Assembly (NCBI GenBank): GCA_945861535.1
Contig: CAMAUZ010000025.1
Span: forward strand, 1-64,000
Source of the DNA: Akkermansia muciniphila
Lineage (GTDB): Bacteria > Verrucomicrobiota > Verrucomicrobiia > Limisphaerales > BJHT01
Length of the DNA: 64,000 bases
Reading direction: 5' to 3'
In this document: one piece after another, positions 61,646 to 64,000 of the stretch
Layout: each line of letters starts with the position of its first letter
How positions within the stretch are numbered: the stretch's first letter is position 1
Made by a program: the position numbers and the translations under genes
The notes under the pieces: generated by a model
Told to the model about the DNA's origin: nothing
The model's input: the letters and a program-made list of their open reading frames with translations, nothing else
Database searches by the model: none

Positions 61646-64000
61646 CTACCGCATCGACGCAGCGATTTCCTCCGCCGGCAGCACGCGATGCAGCACCAGC
61701 GTCCGCCCAATCAACCCGCGGTAGTAAGCATCGTGTAAGTAGAAGATTTCCGCGCCGAGGATGAGCGAGGGGACGATGGGGGATTCGGCGGGAAACTTCT
61801 TGGTCATGCCTTCACCGACAGGCTGGCCGTCGAGGTAGAGGCGCACGAGCCATTGGCCGTCCTTCGGCTCGGCGGTCATAGCCACGTGCTGCCAGCGGTC
61901 GGCGTCGAGCTTCGCGGTGGAGGTGATGCTGTCGTTCACGTTGATGCGAGCGGCGAGTTGGTAGGGGGCCTTCTGACCGTGAAGGCCGAGCACGAAGCGC
62001 CTTGCGCCGTAGCCGATAATGTCGCCGCGTCCGCCGTGGTGCGAGGTTCCCATCGCGGCTGCCGGTTTCACCCACGCCGCCAGAGTGAGACCGGGAATCG
62101 GGCCGCCGCCGCCGTGATGCCCGGTGAGTGCGAGCGGGAGCGTGTCCTTGCCGGCGTAGCTTGGGTGGCTGAGGTAGTGGCGGTTCAAACCGCTGTCGAG
62201 GCGGTAGCTCTTGCGGCCGGTCGTGTTGTCCGCAAACCGCAGCGCAGGCCGGCCTTCGTCCGTGACCCAATCCAAGTTCGCGAGGTCAAGGTGCCCGAGG
62301 CCGCCGCCGCTGCCGTGGTTCAGCACAACCAGTCCATTGCCCTCCAACATCCGGTAGTCCGCGACGGCTCCAAGTGGCGCGGCGGGGATGGTCGCGGGCT
62401 GGTCGTTTGCCTTCGCGAGCAGGCCGGTGGGCAAAGCCTCGCCGTCCGCGAGTCGGCGGAACTCCACGTCGGTAACGAGGAACTCGCCGGTGCCGGCGTT
62501 GCCGAAGGCCAGTTCCAGCGCGCCCGCCTCCTCGGGCACGTCGAACACGAAGCCCTGCTTGCGCAAGTCGAACGTGCCATTGCCGATGAAGTGGCGGGCC
62601 TCGGCGAGTTTCTTGTTGGTCTTGGACTGCGTCGCGGTCAGCTCGATGCGGCCGCCGGGGCCGTGGATGTTTGCGGCTTTCACCAGCGCGGCGACGGCGT
62701 AGCGGCCTTTCGCGAGCGGCGCGGCGTTGGCGAGGTTCGCTTTGCCGAAGGACGCGGGGCCGAGCTTCATCGCGAAGCCGCTGCCCGCGCCGCAGTTCTT
62801 CTCCAGCTCGTAGGTGGGGCGCTGGTTGTGGCCGGTCATGAAGGGCGTGCGGCCGAGAATCCACGTCTCGCTCATCGGCACGAACTGCGAGAAGGTCAGC
62901 TTCGGCCATTCGTCGGCGAAGATGTAGTGGTGCTTCGGGTCGAGCGTGGCTGAGTCGTAGATTTTCGATTCGTCGAAGAGCGACTTCGCCTCCGCAGCGG
63001 GGACGCCGGTGTAGCGATACTTCACTTCGAGCCGCGTGCCGGGCTTGGCGGTCTCAGGCGCGAAGCTCACGCCGGTATCGTAAAACGCGGCGCAGACGGC
63101 GGTGTTCAGCTTGCGGCCGGTGCTGGTCGCGCTGCTGATGTCGTATTCCACTGCCGGCGCGACGTGGAGCTGCTCCAAGTGCCGACCGAACCAAACCCGC
63201 GCGCCGCCCGCTGTCTCCAAGTCATACTGCGGCCCAGGGTCAATCGGGTAAACGGGCCGATGGTAAGTGCCCGCGCCGCCCGCGCGCTTGGCGATGAGAT
63301 ACTGCCAGCGGAACGGGTCGAGCGGCGTGTGATGCTCGAAGTCGAAGCCGTAGCGGAAGTGAAACGGCTCGCCCGGCAGCACCTCCAGCGCGCTCTCGAT
63401 GTCGTAGGTGTAGGTGCCGCGCCTGGCGTCGTAGCCCACGGTGAGCGTGCTTTGCGTGGTGAAGCGGTCCTTCACGCTGCGCGCGGACCACGTGGCCTTG
63501 AGCGACTTGCCGCCGCCGCTGGTGACGGGTGCGGTCCACTTGCTGTCGGCGTCCTTGAACGCGCCCTGGTTCGCGAGGTCCCAGTGTGAATCGAACGTGA
63601 GCTGCGGCTTGTAGCCGGGGCGGAGTTTCGCGAAGACGCTGGGGTCCTTTTCGTAGTGGAGCTGAAGCACTGGCTCGTCGCCGTCGAACACAAACTGTCT
63701 TCCTCCGAGGAACGGCCGGACGGAGAAGTTCGGTGTGTGCGGGCCGGGAGGTGGGCGGCTGATGGCCGGGGGCTGCTCCACGAGCACGCCGGTGAAGGTG
63801 GCTTTCGCGCCGTCCTGCACCGCGATGCCGACCGCGCCCGAGGTCAACGGCAGAAAGATGTCGTCCCACGTGAGCATGTCCGCGCCGTCCACACGCACGA
63901 AGATGCGGGAGCCTTGCGCGCTGACGGCGAGCTGGTGCGGCGTGTTGAGCTTCACCGCGCACGGCACGACGCGCACGTAGCCGCCCTCCGGCCACTTCAC
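61646..64000 (-). CDS. Secreted protein with C-terminal LamG-like domain (5' partial)
   Basis: 784 residues are visible; the frame is open at the right edge, so the start is outside. The first visible part is beta-rich (concanavalin-like: G-S-R-I-F-V-R-V-D-G-A-D-M-L-T-W-D-D). A central region of about 80-400 is unrecognised but Tyr/Asp/Gly-rich, as in carbohydrate-binding modules. The C-terminal 200 residues form a laminin-G/concanavalin A-like jelly-roll: Y-R-M-L-E-G-N-G-L-V, G-L-T-L-A-A-W-V-K-P, R-W-Q-H-V-A-M-T and R-L-Y-L-D-G-Q-P-V. Likely a polysaccharide-binding or -cleaving surface protein cotranscribed with the TolB-like propeller. Confidence 0.82.
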   Translation of the reverse strand: MKWPEGGYVRVVPCAVKLNTPHQLAVSAQGSRIFVRVDGADMLTWDDIFLPLTSGAVGIAVQDGAKATFTGVLVEQPPAISRPPPGPHTPNFSVRPFLGGRQFVFDGDEPVLQLHYEKDPSVFAKLRPGYKPQLTFDSHWDLANQGAFKDADSKWTAPVTSGGGKSLKATWSARSVKDRFTTQSTLTVGYDARRGTYTYDIESALEVLPGEPFHFRYGFDFEHHTPLDPFRWQYLIAKRAGGAGTYHRPVYPIDPGPQYDLETAGGARVWFGRHLEQLHVAPAVEYDISSATSTGRKLNTAVCAAFYDTGVSFAPETAKPGTRLEVKYRYTGVPAAEAKSLFDESKIYDSATLDPKHHYIFADEWPKLTFSQFVPMSETWILGRTPFMTGHNQRPTYELEKNCGAGSGFAMKLGPASFGKANLANAAPLAKGRYAVAALVKAANIHGPGGRIELTATQSKTNKKLAEARHFIGNGTFDLRKQGFVFDVPEEAGALELAFGNAGTGEFLVTDVEFRRLADGEALPTGLLAKANDQPATIPAAPLGAVADYRMLEGNGLVVLNHGSGGGLGHLDLANLDWVTDEGRPALRFADNTTGRKSYRLDSGLNRHYLSHPSYAGKDTLPLALTGHHGGGGPIPGLTLAAWVKPAAAMGTSHHGGRGDIIGYGARRFVLGLHGQKAPYQLAARINVNDSITSTAKLDADRWQHVAMTAEPKDGQWLVRLYLDGQPVGEGMTKKFPAESPIVPSLILGAEIFYLHDAYYRGLIGRTLVLHRVLPAEEIAASMR

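Overview
The window is high-GC chromosomal DNA, most likely from a member of the Verrucomicrobiota, with Planctomycetota as the alternative. This is inferred from gene content: a DUF1552/DUF1592 pair with planctomycete-type haem motifs, an autotransporter-associated beta-strand repeat protein, ThuA-like, DUF1080-like and LamG-like secreted proteins, two PQQ-type beta-propeller proteins, many Tat or Sec signal peptides, and a TIR-WD40-Roc protein. There is no rRNA operon, recognisable transposase, prophage or CRISPR array.

Layout. 1-9.6 kb: a secreted or surface block, all on the plus strand (beta-strand repeat protein, DUF1552, DUF1592 cytochrome-like protein, beta-helix/PDZ protein, Tat-exported TIM-barrel protein). 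10.1-15.1 kb: an SF1 DNA helicase convergent with a multi-pass membrane protein and a Tat-exported alkaline-phosphatase-superfamily enzyme. 15.1-16.1 kb: a repeat-only spacer. 16.1-19.9 kb: a 1249-aa TIR-WD40-Roc-zinc ribbon-TIR protein, the strongest candidate for an undescribed defence or signalling system. 20.1-25.1 kb: an ATPase/FtsX permease/lipocalin-like export operon. 25.4-28.5 kb: Hsp20, a ThuA-like protein and a PQQ-like propeller. 29.3-32.5 kb: purE, rpmB and a Sel1-repeat protein. 32.9-35.7 kb: a HEAT-repeat protein coupled to an EF-hand protein, then tRNA-Arg. 36-44.5 kb: decayed toxin-antitoxin remnants, a DUF1080-like protein, an S9 peptidase, a PQQ dehydrogenase with a cytochrome domain and an orphan sugar-ABC permease. 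44.9-53.5 kb: a 1464-aa secreted ankyrin protein, cimA, tRNA-Pro and a secreted alpha/beta hydrolase. 53.8-64 kb: a 1716-aa secreted propeller protein, a vapBC pair with a broken toxin, a TolB-like propeller and a LamG-ended protein cut by the right edge.

Housekeeping genes are few and scattered (helicase, purE, rpmB, cimA, hsp20, two tRNAs). Most coding capacity goes to exported proteins for polysaccharide or small-organic breakdown and envelope functions.

The spacers are unusually structured. Six arrays of degenerate 7-nt units lie at the 3' ends of genes, every one in the sense of the upstream gene. Several families of palindromic or terminal-inverted-repeat elements of roughly 80-270 bp recur, and at least two repeat families have entered the TIR-WD40-Roc reading frame without breaking it.
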